Below the pieces are notes generated by a model. The model was not told where the DNA came from and did no database searches. It worked only from the letters and a program-made list of their open reading frames with translations. From Paragonimus westermani (lineage: Eukaryota > Platyhelminthes > Trematoda > Plagiorchiida > Troglotrematidae): a stretch of DNA of 64,000 nucleotides. The stretch covers positions 142,664-206,663 of the forward strand of contig QNGE01000907.1 in NCBI GenBank assembly GCA_008508345.1, given 5' to 3'. A program made the position numbers and the translations under genes. Positions 27,001 through 34,896 of the stretch are shown in pieces. Within the stretch, counting starts at the first letter, position 1. Each line of letters starts with the position of its first letter.

Positions 27001-30000
27001 TGGATTACAAGACAAAGACAGCGGGCCAGAATAAGGCCAAGTGATCCAGTGCAACCGATAACGTTATGCGACTTCTTAAACAATGATTGATAGTAACACG
27101 ATCCGTCTGAGTCGCGGGTCAGTTTCATGACAAGACACTGTGTAGCACAAAGATTGGTTCAGAGTTAGCACCTGTTAAGAACAAGCAACTGTTTACATAC
27201 AGCTGCGGCAGACACTCCTCAAAAGCTGAACAGAAAGGATCTACGGAGCCAGACTAACCTAACTACATCTAATTCCAGACGATCAACTTGGGTATTCAAA
27301 TAATCGGTGAACACCATGCAATCTAATGTTTTTTTTTCAACAGAAAGTCATGAATTAGTTAGTAAAATTGATTTTCAACAGAAGCCCGTTGGATCGCAGG
27401 TAGAAATGTATATATCTAGTTGACACTCGACAATTTTGAAAGGGCCGTTGGGTGGATGATGCAGAACTGGCTAGCGACTGGGATTCGGTCGTAAGACATG
27501 GTTTCAGCCCTTTTGACTAGTGCAAACCCAATAGTGACCAGGCCCACAAGTGGGACCACAGGATCATCGAAAAATTGGTTCATGACCACAAGCTGAAATG
27601 TATCGGATTAATGAGAGGAGCGGAGAATAATGTTGGGGTCTTCGGTGAGTCTTTAAAAGGAGTTTAACGCATATGCGAGTTTAAACTGTTGATCGGTAAA
27701 GGTCATTAGTTACCATCTTTAACATGACATGTCGCTTCAGGAAGCTGTGCAAAAGATCGTTTGTCGGTAGCAAAGTTTGAGAAGGAAATCGATTAGTGCT
27801 AGTAATAACTTGATCTGGAGCAACTTGCGGAACTATGAAAGAAGACATAATTTGATCTGGAATCACCACATAACACCGACAGTGCGGGGAAAATGTTTGG
27901 ATGGAGGAAGAGTTTGCATAGTGAGAGTCATCGTAAAGTGCAGCTATCACGTTTTCACGCTGTCCACCATACCAGATAGACCGTGAAGCGCTCATTTTCA
28001 CAGGGCTTTGACTACTCCGTTCCTCGGCAATGTTTTGCACATAGGGAATCCCTCGTACCGTTTGTAACCATGAATTATGTTTTGGTGGTTTCCGTTGGAA
28101 CCTTCCTGAGACTCGTCTAAACCGATCGTTCGCGTTATGGTACTGATTTGGGTGGCCCACCAAATCTTACTACCAAGTCTTGCCTTTTGACCCTAATTGA
28201 AACGAACCTGAGGGGGACATAACACAACAGTATCTGAAGCAGTGTCTTTGCCAGTCAACGCGTACGGAAGAAGACATAAGTACTCCCATAGAGCAAAAAA
28301 ACAACTGGATGTCAGGCAGGTACTACTCATCATTGTCATCATCACAACAGCCATGAGGCTAATCAGAAGACATTGTGGTCCGGGTTGCTGCTCACCTCAA
28401 GAGTGACGTGGAATACCCTGGAGGAACAAAACGATGCTAAGAGGGTTGAAAATTAATAAAAGATTAGGCCAAAAAGCTAGAAATGGTATGGATGTACGTA
28501 GGCCATCGGCTACGACACGCCACCATCTCGGATACTATCTTTAAACAGCGATCTGAGTGATCACGAGGACCACAGTCAGCCAGGTGGCACTTACCCAGTT
28601 TGCTCGGCGGAGTAGTCAGGGTCTTCATACTTCGTGATCACTTTGTTGCTCGGCTACCACGCCGTTTCACCCAACTGTCAGTGGTCTCAGTAGATATTGC
28701 TGGGTACGGTAAACGATCAGATGACATGCGGAGTACGTGGCTCAACCATCTCAGGCTGTGCAACATGAGTAGTTAACCAATGGGTCGCGTATATCAAGTG
28801 TTCCGATATATGTAGCGACGAACGGTCGCACTAATCACGCGATCAGTCCACTTGATGTGGACTAAGTGAATGAGACATCGACAGTAGCAAGATGATAAAA
28901 ATACAGCAAGATATCTTGCAAGACTTTTGAGATAATGAATGTATTTGCGCTTGCTAACATGCAAAAGGAAACCAACGCAATCGGTGTGAGGCAAGGATTA
29001 GCAAAACTAACGACACTGAACGCCCAACAGCCTGATGCTAACAGCTAGCGGTGGAAAAGGGTTACGACATTCTTATGATGTGAACTTCACATAAGAAGTG
29101 AAAATTCAATGCTCAGTCACATATCATCCTTCATAAATAGGCTGACCATAATCTGCTTGCTAAACACAAAAAAATATCAGCACAAATGCGCTACTGAACG
29201 ACCTATAAAGCTGCCAGTCACTGTGGTTAGTAGTACTACATAAACACATAGTGACTGTAGTCACATAGACTTACATTTAAGACAGAAACGACGAATGTGC
29301 ATTTGAATGTAGTCAAAGTGCTCTTCCGTGAAACGCTCCTCTTTTTCCAACGTGTTCATCACATCCGTCTGGTGGCAGTAGGACGTGTACATGTGCATTG
29401 AATGAAAAGAGATTTTAAAAAACAATTGCACAGAAGAAGGTCCACAGACCAAGGTTGTGAAGCATCAAACAGCCGAAATGCGTGAAGATCCTAACGACAG
29501 TGACGAAATAAAACGCGCATGAGTACAGACAAACTACACGAGAGATTAATAAGATATTGTTGACTGCTACATGCAAAAAAAAAGTGAAGATATTAGTGTC
29601 TAGACGGCCCTACAAACCTTGGTGACCACCACAACCATTGGGATCCCTAGATTTTCAGAAAGTGTAGTTGGATCCAGTGGCAGCTCATTGATGGTATTTT
29701 GATCACCATTTTCGGCAGTTGGCATACCATCACCTTGCGTCGCATTTGCCGTGGACTGATCGGCCGATTGGGCAGCCAACAGAGTAGATGACAGCAAGGC
29801 AGCAGTGGCTGGATGCAACAGTTGAGATTTCGTGCGATGAACATTGATAGGTGCCGTTGCCACAGGAACGTGTGAAATAGGGGCCGGAGTGGGAGGTGGC
29901 AACAGAGCGTCCGGCTCAACGTATTCACGAAACTGTCTAACCACTGTGAGGAAGTAAAAAAAATTCAGTGCACAGATAACTAACTAAATCCGGAAGTTGT

Positions 30001-33000
30001 AGTTCAATAACAAACTATATAAGCACTAATCCAAACTGTAACAACTCGATGAAAATGCGATTGCCCAAAGAGTTGGTGACCATGAGCAAGCATGCAAATA
30101 AATCCATGCCTAAACTGACGACGTGGGTGCAAGAATGCAGCAGTGTGAACCAATGTCTCAATAAGTTAAGAGAATTACTTTAAACCTAAAAAAGTGGCCG
30201 GATAGTAGTTCGTTGGTATGGGTAGATGGTCCGCCTCGGAACGCAATTTGGCACTGACTGCGTCGAAATTGGGGTCGGCGAGTCACTCTCTAAGAACTTC
30301 AGTCACCTGATAAAAGCAATATTCATAAGATCACTGACCTAGTGAATAAGAGCTAGACCTGTAACACGAAGCTTCAGGTTAATTCTACCGGATAAATTCA
30401 AACAAACAAACGAGAACGAGCAACATGATACAGTGAGCCATGACTTCAAAAATCTCTTGGTAGTTTAAATCACGAAAGAGGGCTGACTCAGTGGGTCCAA
30501 CCGAAAATACCATGAGAAGCAGTAAGGTCACTAAACAAAACCTAAGATCAGGTACGGGTCCAGAAGGTTCGAGCTACGTTTCCTTACTTTCATAAATCCT
30601 GCAATGTCTAACCGTCAAATGGTTCGGTAAGTTATCACAGGCCGTCCACAAGCTTAGAAGTGAACAACTTTAATGTTTTTAGCCGAGACTTCGACAACGC
30701 AACAAGTTCTCATTCTTCAACAACATACTACACGGTGTTACGCTTTATAACGACAAGACGTCAAGTTCAGACAAACTTGTTAGTCTGGTGAATAAATTCT
30801 TAGTCGAACAGGTCATCTTCGTTTTATCAGGACAACAGCGTACAATTATTAATTTTTCAAAGATATTCAACGTTGTCTGTCAACTGCAACAAAAAATTCT
30901 GAAATTGATTTTTATGCTTCTTACCTTAGAAATGATGAGTGCAAAATGTCTCAATATTTAAGTAACGTGAACGGTGAGATTTAGATTTATTTATTTTATT
31001 TAGATTTATTCTACCGATATACACCGCTTGGAGCTTTTCTTAAGAATTCTCCTATTCTTCTTTTTCGGGTAATCCACGCTATCATTCGAAGGTCAAGCAT
31101 GCCAATAGTTCATTCCTTTGTCTGCATAGTAATCTAATGTTTGTCCACGTAAACCAATGTTGAATCCCTCCTGATTTTCCGAAATAGTGATGTGCAGTAT
31201 TAGGAGTATATTTTTAAATGTAATGGCGTAAAGGAATCTTGATCGCCTGGAAGAGTTGTAATCGTCATCATCTGAGAAATGGTTGGGGCTGCTGCTGATT
31301 CCGAAAAGGCCAAAGGGCAAACACGTACAAATGTGCAAGAAATAAAAAGTAAGTGAGGACGATGAAAATTTACGAAGAGCCAGCAACCTCCCCTAAACAA
31401 ATCTGTTACTGAGTACGATACCGTATCATGTGCAAGGGTGTCTCCAGCCAGCCCTGTGGATAGCTGTGGACTCTCCCAACTGAAAGACGGTATCCACCAA
31501 CCATGCTCAATGGGGCGGCCGAGGTTTTCATTGTTCGCTGCCACGTCATACCCTGACCGGCATGTGGCTTTTACAATCATCAGCAGCCGCGCCAGACAAT
31601 GTCCGGAGCGTCAGATGCTTCGTTGGCGCACGTGATCAAACCAGTGTAGTCTGTGTGGCTTTGTCACTTTGATCATTGGCCGAAAAACCAATACATTTGC
31701 CAAATGCGCGCCAACAGATCGTCGCATTGCTTACTCAGTCACCTCAGTTAATTGACATTCGAACGTCAATGGTTACGAGGGTTAACGAACGCACTAGGTG
31801 TTTTCTCTGTCTTCATTGACACCTTATTAGCAATATTACAGACTCACCGAATGACTGTCAAAGCAGAAGAGTAACAGACCCCAACAGACTGGCTGTGATC
31901 AAAAATCGGGTCAGGGTCAACCCAATGTTTTAGCAACAATCTGAAGGGTGCACTTAAAAGGTGCAAAGTGCAGTTGTTTACGATTGAGTTAAATGCAAGT
32001 TATGAGGTTTGGTTCCTATAAGCTTATCATTACACATAGCTGATCGTACTGCTTGTATTCACGTGGAATCTTCCGCTAGTCACTTCTGAAAAGCAGCGCT
32101 GAACCCAAGTTTTACACCTGTTGAAAGTCGTTAGTTGTGCATATCATTGCCACCACCGAGATTTGAACTCCATGCTAATGTGAGGTAGGGGTAGGTCGTC
32201 AACACGGTTATCATGTGGAAGCGTGACTGGAGTTCAAACCATGGCCGTGGCAAGGATGTACACCACTGGAGAGCTCTAACATGAGCGAAACTTGATCGTA
32301 GTGCTTCTCTTTGAAAGGAGCTAGTTGAAAGGCCTATGCGGATGTGAACACCATGATCAATTGTGAGTGATTCTCAGTTCATATCATAGTGAAAGCGGCC
32401 GGCCCAGAATAAGGTATTCAGCGCAATGTCATAGTGAGTATAAATATAGTAAAAGTTTGAATATACATAAGGAAACATGATAAAGATAGCCATAAAGATG
32501 CGTCGTGTTGGATGCCAAGTATGCAGGCACAACGGATGACACTCGCCAACAGGCGACAGGGAGCAACACCATTTTTCACAATGGCCGCTCGTTTGAGCCG
32601 AACAAAGTAGCCCACTAGTGATCAGTCATAAACAACTGCAAGGGGGCGTCGTTTGAAGGCAGTGAACTTCGGATAAACCCCGTCGGATGTTCGCCTTGAG
32701 GTGGTGATCGTTTGAAAAGGATTTTAAAACTTTCGAGGATACGTCTGACTTTCCGTACGAAGGAATTTACAGTGGAAGGTGAACAACTGGGATACGCATG
32801 TCAAAACTAACATCTACCATCCTTCAATTGTTCAATATCCGGTTAGGTATATTTCTAACCCTCCACACGGTGAGACTGGACCTTGACGTGGTGTGACGGC
32901 TTGCGCATCTCTATTTGGGCTAAACTGGACAGAGTTACTCATACCAGGCAGGCCAACAGGTAGAGGTCTGACAAACCACAGTCTCCTGGTCCTCCAGGTT

Positions 33001-33937
33001 GGGGGTTGGAAGATGGTTGGCACACGACAGTAATCCGTGAACCTCTGAGTTATCTTTATAAGCAACAGAGGTGTAGCTACTTTTGAAAGTGGTTATATAC
33101 CTTAGAGTGAATGATTAACGGCAACATAGTCAAATGTACTGGTATTAGTAACAATTTTTTACAACAAAATTCGGCCAGATGTCCGAGTTGTACGTCGAAA
33201 GAAGTACGAGGGCGAACATCACTTAACGAATTCGCTGGAAAAAAGAATTATTCAAAACAAAAAAGATGTTCCCGCACAAATAAAACCTGTGTTGCTATGA
33301 CTACAATCTGTGCAGAAAGCGAGTAATACAAACGAATGATACGACAAAGATACTTACAGCCACTCTTATACTCCGAAATTGTTTCAATGGGAATTGGGAG
33401 GCTTTTAATATGTTTTTCTAGTAAATCCGACCACTTCTCCAAGCTTTCCATAATGTTCCAGGGTTCTGCCATGCTAACTACCAGCATCGCAACACACTCT
33501 CCGAAGTTTTCTTCATTCAGAGCGAACTTCAACAAACGTTTATGCACAACGTCGCTGTCCAAAACCCAGACATTAAGTTTGGTTTGATCTATAAACAGAA
33601 GTAGAATATGCCGCATCATAACCAACCATCCCTGTCTTCGTCTTTAATGTCTATGAAAGTGTACTCGAGACCAAAGCTTTCTTTTGGATCTTCGCTGCCT
33701 TGAAGTTTGGTGATTAGTGTTGTTTTACCACTTCCATCATCACCAAGCACAACCAAAGCCCTGGTCGACGACAGCTTGCATGAAGCTTTGTGAGTGACCT
33801 CCTTCAAAATAGTTGACCTACGAGGGTCACATGAAAAAATCAAATAAATAAGCGAGGGCTAACCAGAGACACTTTCCATCTTCGTTTGTGATTTCATCTG
33901 GTGGTCCATCTAGGGATACAACTTCAGTTGGCCGCAT
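2783..33937 (-). CDS. DYNC1LI1: Cytoplasmic dynein light intermediate chain, ten exons
   Basis: Join of exons 33937-33864, 33817-33627, 33588-33358, 29943-29618, 29368-29275, 21119-20984, 20269-20116, 19731-19519, 14880-14709 and 3060-2783. They total 1,869 nt with every junction in phase and GT-AG introns, giving 622 residues and a TAA stop. In family terms the protein links the dynein heavy chain to cargo adaptors for minus-end transport on microtubules. Visible: P-loop GDDGSGKT (about residues 50-57), WVLDSD after it, REYVEPD, TKTD (about 273-276), EEHFDYIQMHIRRFCLK, YVVERDCVFVPTGWDSEKK around the end of the G domain, GSPRTP (about 461-466), helix 1 ILANFFTSLINKK (about 500-512) and helix 2 KDIQAELERLAR (about 538-549). 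It is longer than the usual vertebrate protein because of an Ala/Pro/Thr-rich insert in exon 4 and a Lys/Pro-rich tail. The family assignment is firm. The start is less sure: the ATG at 33937 lies just after a strong acceptor and an upstream exon is possible. The symbol is for the family; invertebrates may have a single gene. Confidence 0.93.
3061..4959. other. Dynein intron 9, 3' part, nothing recognised
   Basis: Intron sequence without convincing open frames. It holds a short telomere-like run (two CCCTAA units near 3957). Confidence 0.5.
4960..5800 (+). pseudogene. RTE-like LINE fragment (RT C-terminal region)
   Basis: Reads YVDLMLDN, a degraded YLVSCI, SKIRAVFANLAHRWR, then EVEKPVFGKDYQ and, in another frame, AIVGRVHTSG and FRLAELPVK. 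It parallels, segment by segment, the copy at 47640-48320 in this window (DLMLDN, YLGSCI, KARTVFANLGHLWR, VGRV, LAELSVK). Several stops and frame changes; 5' truncated. It lies in dynein intron 9, antisense to the gene. Confidence 0.75.
6330..7410 (+). pseudogene. Penelope-like element fragment 2
   Basis: Order of remnants: LCTENIRFNFEG, SPLSPTLAAIFLGM, a VDDISIF catalytic motif with its Tyr replaced by a stop, TLQRSVHGKATWGGQY, ARRICTS, then the GIY-YIG piece CSCNDVYIGTADRRLS and QNPKPLAFSE at the C-terminus. Multiple frameshifts and stops. Collinear with the copy at 37760-38745, and 5' truncated within the RT. Confidence 0.8.
7411..10994. other. Dynein intron 9, middle, nothing recognised
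   Basis: Only short shadow frames. A segment near 9840-9940 faintly recalls the RTE C-terminus but is too weak to call. 10560-10632 is one member of a repeat pair listed separately. Confidence 0.4.
10560..10632 (+). repeat. Dispersed repeat, copy 1
   Basis: About 60 bp starting near GTCAACAGTGGTCAGGACGA matches 12150-12213 with scattered substitutions (both contain a GACTG-GGACACT-G-GGTTTGC pattern). Class unknown. Confidence 0.5.
10995..11008 (+). repeat. Left 14-bp target-site duplication
   Basis: TTTCAAAAAGGGGT, identical to 11357-11370 on the other side of the SINE-like element. Confidence 0.8.
11009..11356 (+). mobile_element. SINE-like element, 348 bp, full-length copy
   Basis: Bounded by perfect 14-bp direct repeats (10995-11008 and 11357-11370), the mark of target-primed insertion. 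The body matches minus-strand copies at 38824-39188 (nearly full length), 32855-33027 (5' truncated) and a decayed one near 35575-35680. A possible pol III promoter is present: TGGGCTGAGA at 11045 and GGTTCTCAACC at 11096, about 50 bp apart, resembling A and B boxes. The frames in it seem incidental. The box assignment is inference; the repeat family and duplication are seen directly. Confidence 0.75.
11357..11370 (+). repeat. Right 14-bp target-site duplication
   Basis: Exact repeat of 10995-11008, immediately 3' of the SINE-like element. Confidence 0.8.
11371..14708. other. Dynein intron 9, 5' part, nothing recognised
   Basis: No coding block other than the repeat copy at 12150. Frames here are short and lack family motifs. 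Confidence 0.4.
12150..12213 (+). repeat. Dispersed repeat, copy 2
   Basis: Partner of 10560-10632, same orientation. Flanks do not align clearly by eye. Confidence 0.5.
14709..14880 (-). CDS. DYNC1LI1: Dynein LIC exon 9 (adaptor-binding helix 1)
   Basis: Acceptor CTCTATAG, then a Gly/Ala/Pro linker and SEGILANFFTSLINKKP. The paired Phe residues lie in the amphipathic helix known in this family to bind cargo adaptors. Ends with one base of a codon before GTTAGT. Confidence 0.9.
14881..16739. other. Dynein intron 8, 3' part, nothing recognised
   Basis: Includes an A/T-rich simple stretch of AAAT/AATA units at about 15136-15180. No coding similarity seen. Confidence 0.4.
16740..16850 (+). repeat. 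LINE 3' tail-like repeat
   Basis: A GAGAGGTAAGGGTTCCCGCT stretch and the following CCAGCACTGGCCGG region align with 22860-22960 (GAGAGGTAAGAGTTTCC, CCAGCATTGGCTGG), which lies downstream of the LINE at 21740-22450. Probably a 3' UTR remnant of that family. Confidence 0.5.
16851..17106 (-). mobile_element. RTE-like LINE 3' UTR, severely 5' truncated
   Basis: Reverse complement corresponds to the 3' UTR after the RTE-like copies at 36568-36850 (minus) and 48310-48540 (plus). Shared landmarks are AACTGCCACATAACCATGAA, the GGTGTCTACA region and the end of the frame just before CGTAAAGTAAG. Only the last codons and UTR remain. Confidence 0.65.
17103..17132. repeat. ATC/CAT trinucleotide repeat
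   Basis: Imperfect CATCATCGTCATCATCACC-type run. RTE-like copies in this window end in the same GAT/ATC simple tail (36568-36583, 48560-48573). Confidence 0.7.
17240..19000 (+). pseudogene. Ty3/gypsy pol relic (RNase H, integrase, chromodomain-like end)
   Basis: Fragments in order: AGYCSRFRKNA (RT connection), VATDDSDQS (RNase H start), ECLAIVCALDKWRPYVM and VEMGHKSL (RNase H), QQYDFTVNHVAGS, YWPKMKGDV (integrase N-terminus), DLMGPFPLRARGNQYVLIMT (first Asp), AISADQGTCFESGEF (second Asp) and RKLLLKSKSPYVI with ERKNGTKRVYEDELTKLH near the C-terminus. All frames carry stops and shifts. No LTRs found. Inserted in dynein intron 8, antisense to the gene. A gypsy lineage different from those at 39191 and 53235. 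Confidence 0.75.
19001..19518. other. Dynein intron 8, 5' end
   Basis: From the gypsy relic to the donor of exon 8. Nothing recognised. Confidence 0.4.
19519..19731 (-). CDS. DYNC1LI1: Dynein LIC exon 8
   Basis: Acceptor GATACAG, then SFLTHLLAKVQ, matching the family's DxxFLxxLxxLLAKQ helix. An Ala/Gly-rich linker and the conserved NMGSPRTPSS follow. Donor GTTAGT in phase 0. Confidence 0.9.
20116..20269 (-). CDS. DYNC1LI1: Dynein LIC exon 7
   Basis: Acceptor CTATCCAG, then PTGWDSEKKIAILEENF, a conserved block at the end of the G domain, then a Pro/Arg-rich segment ending VAQDEQ. Donor GTACGT in phase 0. Confidence 0.92.
20270..20983. other. Dynein intron 6
   Basis: 714-bp intron with no coding similarity seen. 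Confidence 0.7.
20984..21119 (-). CDS. DYNC1LI1: Dynein LIC exon 6
   Basis: Acceptor TCTTCCAG, then GAALFYVSVKVDKHCDLLSR and YLQNRIYGFPF, ending YVVERDCVF with a split Val codon before GTAAGC. This is the family's GAALIYTSVK to VFIPAGW region. The 8.2-kb intron 5 separates it from exon 5. Confidence 0.92.
21205..21224. repeat. TA dinucleotide microsatellite
   Basis: Uninterrupted TA run just upstream of exon 6, inside intron 5. Confidence 0.9.
21740..22450 (+). pseudogene. RTE-type LINE C-terminal fragment, second family
   Basis: Reads GCANLFHLGSNLSTDLSVD, SMMLSILLYGSETWT, FHVRCLRRILGIRWLDMIPN, then after a frameshift near 22080 LNQLRWLGHVRRMGDDRIPK, QLLYGQVKTGKRNLGRQKR and CWEDLASNRTTLRNTV. 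These are the conserved tail motifs after the RT domain of RTE-type LINEs. The RT catalytic part is missing (5' truncated). In dynein intron 5, antisense to the gene. Confidence 0.75.
22451..22990 (+). repeat. Likely 3' UTR of the LINE at 21740-22450
   Basis: Non-coding. The distal part (22860-22960) recurs at 16740-16850, as expected for the 3' end of a dispersed LINE. Confidence 0.45.
23910..24200 (+). pseudogene. Probable RTE-like LINE remnant
   Basis: RWLGHVIRMP followed by PSHCTLP, and after frame shifts a GGEMA segment, parallel LRWLGHVLRMPVSRLPHRAL to LGEMAANRAQW of the copy at 36850-37316. Strongly decayed; alignment by eye only. Confidence 0.4.
24201..29274. other. Dynein intron 5, 5' part, nothing recognised
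   Basis: About 5 kb without a convincing coding block. The longest frame (minus, 28163-27681) shows no domain motif. Likely old intron and decayed repeats. Confidence 0.4.
29275..29368 (-). CDS. DYNC1LI1: Dynein LIC exon 5
   Basis: Acceptor CCACCAG, then TDVMNTLEKEERFTEEHFDY and IQMHIRRFCLK. Its first two residues complete the TKTD motif begun in exon 4. Donor GTAAGT leaves one base of the next Tyr codon. Confidence 0.92.
29618..29943 (-). CDS. DYNC1LI1: Dynein LIC exon 4 (low-complexity insert)
   Basis: Acceptor CCTCACAG, then LVRQFREYVEPD, the family's conserved linker. Next comes an Ala/Pro/Thr/Gln-rich stretch of roughly 60 residues, longer and less conserved than expected. The exon ends with LGIPMVVVVTK, the strand leading to the TKxD motif. 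The donor is GTTTGT in phase 0. Confidence 0.9.
29944..32854. other. Dynein intron 3, nothing recognised
   Basis: No family motif seen. An A/T-rich stretch of ATTTATTT units lies near 30980-31015. Confidence 0.4.
32855..33027 (-). mobile_element. SINE-like element, 5'-truncated copy
   Basis: The reverse complement begins at GCCAACCATCTTCCAACCCC and ends in CCAGTCTCACCGTG. It is collinear with the 3' half of the 11009-11356 element, with a short internal deletion. Missing its 5' half, as expected for incomplete target-primed reverse transcription. Lies in dynein intron 3. Confidence 0.7.
33358..33588 (-). CDS. DYNC1LI1: Dynein LIC exon 3
   Basis: Follows a TTTATAG acceptor. Encodes QTKLNVWVLDSD (the switch-like segment after the P-loop), a LLKFALNEENF segment and PWNIMESLEKWSDLLEKHI, as in the family. 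Ends at a consensus GTAAGT donor with one base of a codon left over. Confidence 0.92.
33627..33817 (-). CDS. DYNC1LI1: Dynein LIC exon 2 (P-loop)
   Basis: Begins after a TCGTAG acceptor and reads STILKEVTHKAS, the Walker A motif GDDGSGKTTL and LEYTFIDIKDEDRDD. It ends with one base of a codon before a GTTGGT donor. The segment aligns without gaps to the family's LW-S-IL-EV to DEDRDD block. Confidence 0.92.
33864..33937 (-). CDS. DYNC1LI1: Dynein LIC exon 1 (start codon, N-terminus)
   Basis: ATG at 33937-33935, then an acidic stretch leading to NEDGKCLW. The last Trp codon is split (TG|G) across intron 1, whose donor is GTTAGC. The tract DGKCLW matches the conserved EDGxxLW start of the family G domain. 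No other in-frame ATG lies between this one and the acceptor at 33958. Confidence 0.8.
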
Positions 33938-33975
33938 CGATGACGAATAGAATCTGGCTGAAGAGGAACAGAAGC
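33938..33975 (-). promoter_or_regulatory. Splice acceptor and short 5' leader of the dynein gene
   Basis: On the minus strand a pyrimidine-rich tract ending CTTCTGTTCCTCTTCAG (AG at 33959-33958) precedes the ATG by only 20 nt. It could be the acceptor of an upstream cis exon or a spliced-leader trans-splice site, which flatworms use. Sequence alone does not decide. Confidence 0.5.
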
Positions 33976-34403
33976 CCAAAAATAAAACAAAACATAGACA
34001 GAATGCGCAGTCAGGACTGTAATTGTCCGCCACCTTCCAGTTTTAACTAACCACACCAGTAGTACATATCAGTTGAATGATTTTCAAGCAAATCTGAGGG
34101 TCCGAAGTCCGTAAATGGTACCCGTTAGGCGATTACCTCGATAGCTATCTCGTCGAAAGCATCAAAAACGATTAGGAGAATCAAAGATCGATTCGAGACT
34201 CACACAGAAGTAAGCACACAATTGAACGAACTGTGAAAAGTGATTGCTTTCTGTAGTTCTTCAGGTTACAATAATTACAAGCAGTATCTAACACCCACTT
34301 GTGAAAGAGGATGGATTGAGAACGCACCGAAATGGAGACGTTCGACCACTGGCTTGAGTTTTATGGGTGTTTTGGCATCGAATTAGAGCTAATATCGTCA
34401 TAG
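33976..34403. other. Upstream flank of the dynein gene
   Basis: Between the acceptor before the start codon and the solo LTR. No clear core promoter could be assigned. Confidence 0.35.
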
Positions 34404-34896
34404 TGTGGTGGATTGTCAGGTCGGAGGTGCGACCTTTCGAACGCTCGGTCGAATACCTCAACGCGGGGAGGTACGTTCAAAAGCCTGCTGCGATCGGATC
34501 AAGGACAACGTGCAAGACCGGATGAGTCATCGCTCGACTGGATCGAACCAACGGGCGAGGCAGGACAGGCGAAATACGTCAGACGGCCAGATCGGAGGCG
34601 TGGTTTTTCCAACATTTAGAGGAACATCTCGACACGATGTTGGAATACGGTCAAGGCCAACATTGGGTGGATGACGGACAGCACGAGCAGCCGGACGAGC
34701 CATCGCGCAACGTAATCGGACAAACAGATGAGGAATGGCAAGCGTAAAACCCCCCGATAGAAGGCGCCGATCACACACGTAAACCGGGGGGTGCTGTGGG
34801 TTGGAATTATGACTCATAAACGAGAGAGCGCGCGTTGCATGCGACTGGCGATTTGAACAATAAAGATTGTGCTCTATTGGACGCCTTCTCGCTACA
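34404..34896 (+). mobile_element. Solo LTR with 4-bp target duplication
   Basis: Starts TGTGGTGGATTG and ends TTCTCGCTACA (TGT...ACA termini). It is flanked by ATAG at 34400-34403 and ATAG at 34897-34900. An AATAAA lies at 34859-34864, 32 bp before the end, as in an LTR read on the plus strand. Internal coding sequence is absent, so it is a solo LTR left by LTR-LTR recombination. Ends and short target duplication fit Ty3/gypsy elements. It sits about 470 bp upstream of the dynein start codon in opposite orientation. Confidence 0.75.

Noticed and set aside
27681..28163. 160-codon minus-strand frame in dynein intron 5
   Set aside because: No recognisable motif, no splice context fitting the dynein transcript, composition like surrounding intron.
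33960..34033. Extension of the dynein protein upstream to a GTG at 34033
   Set aside because: The stretch is a hydrophobic read-through of a pyrimidine tract and acceptor; no flatworm-like start context.
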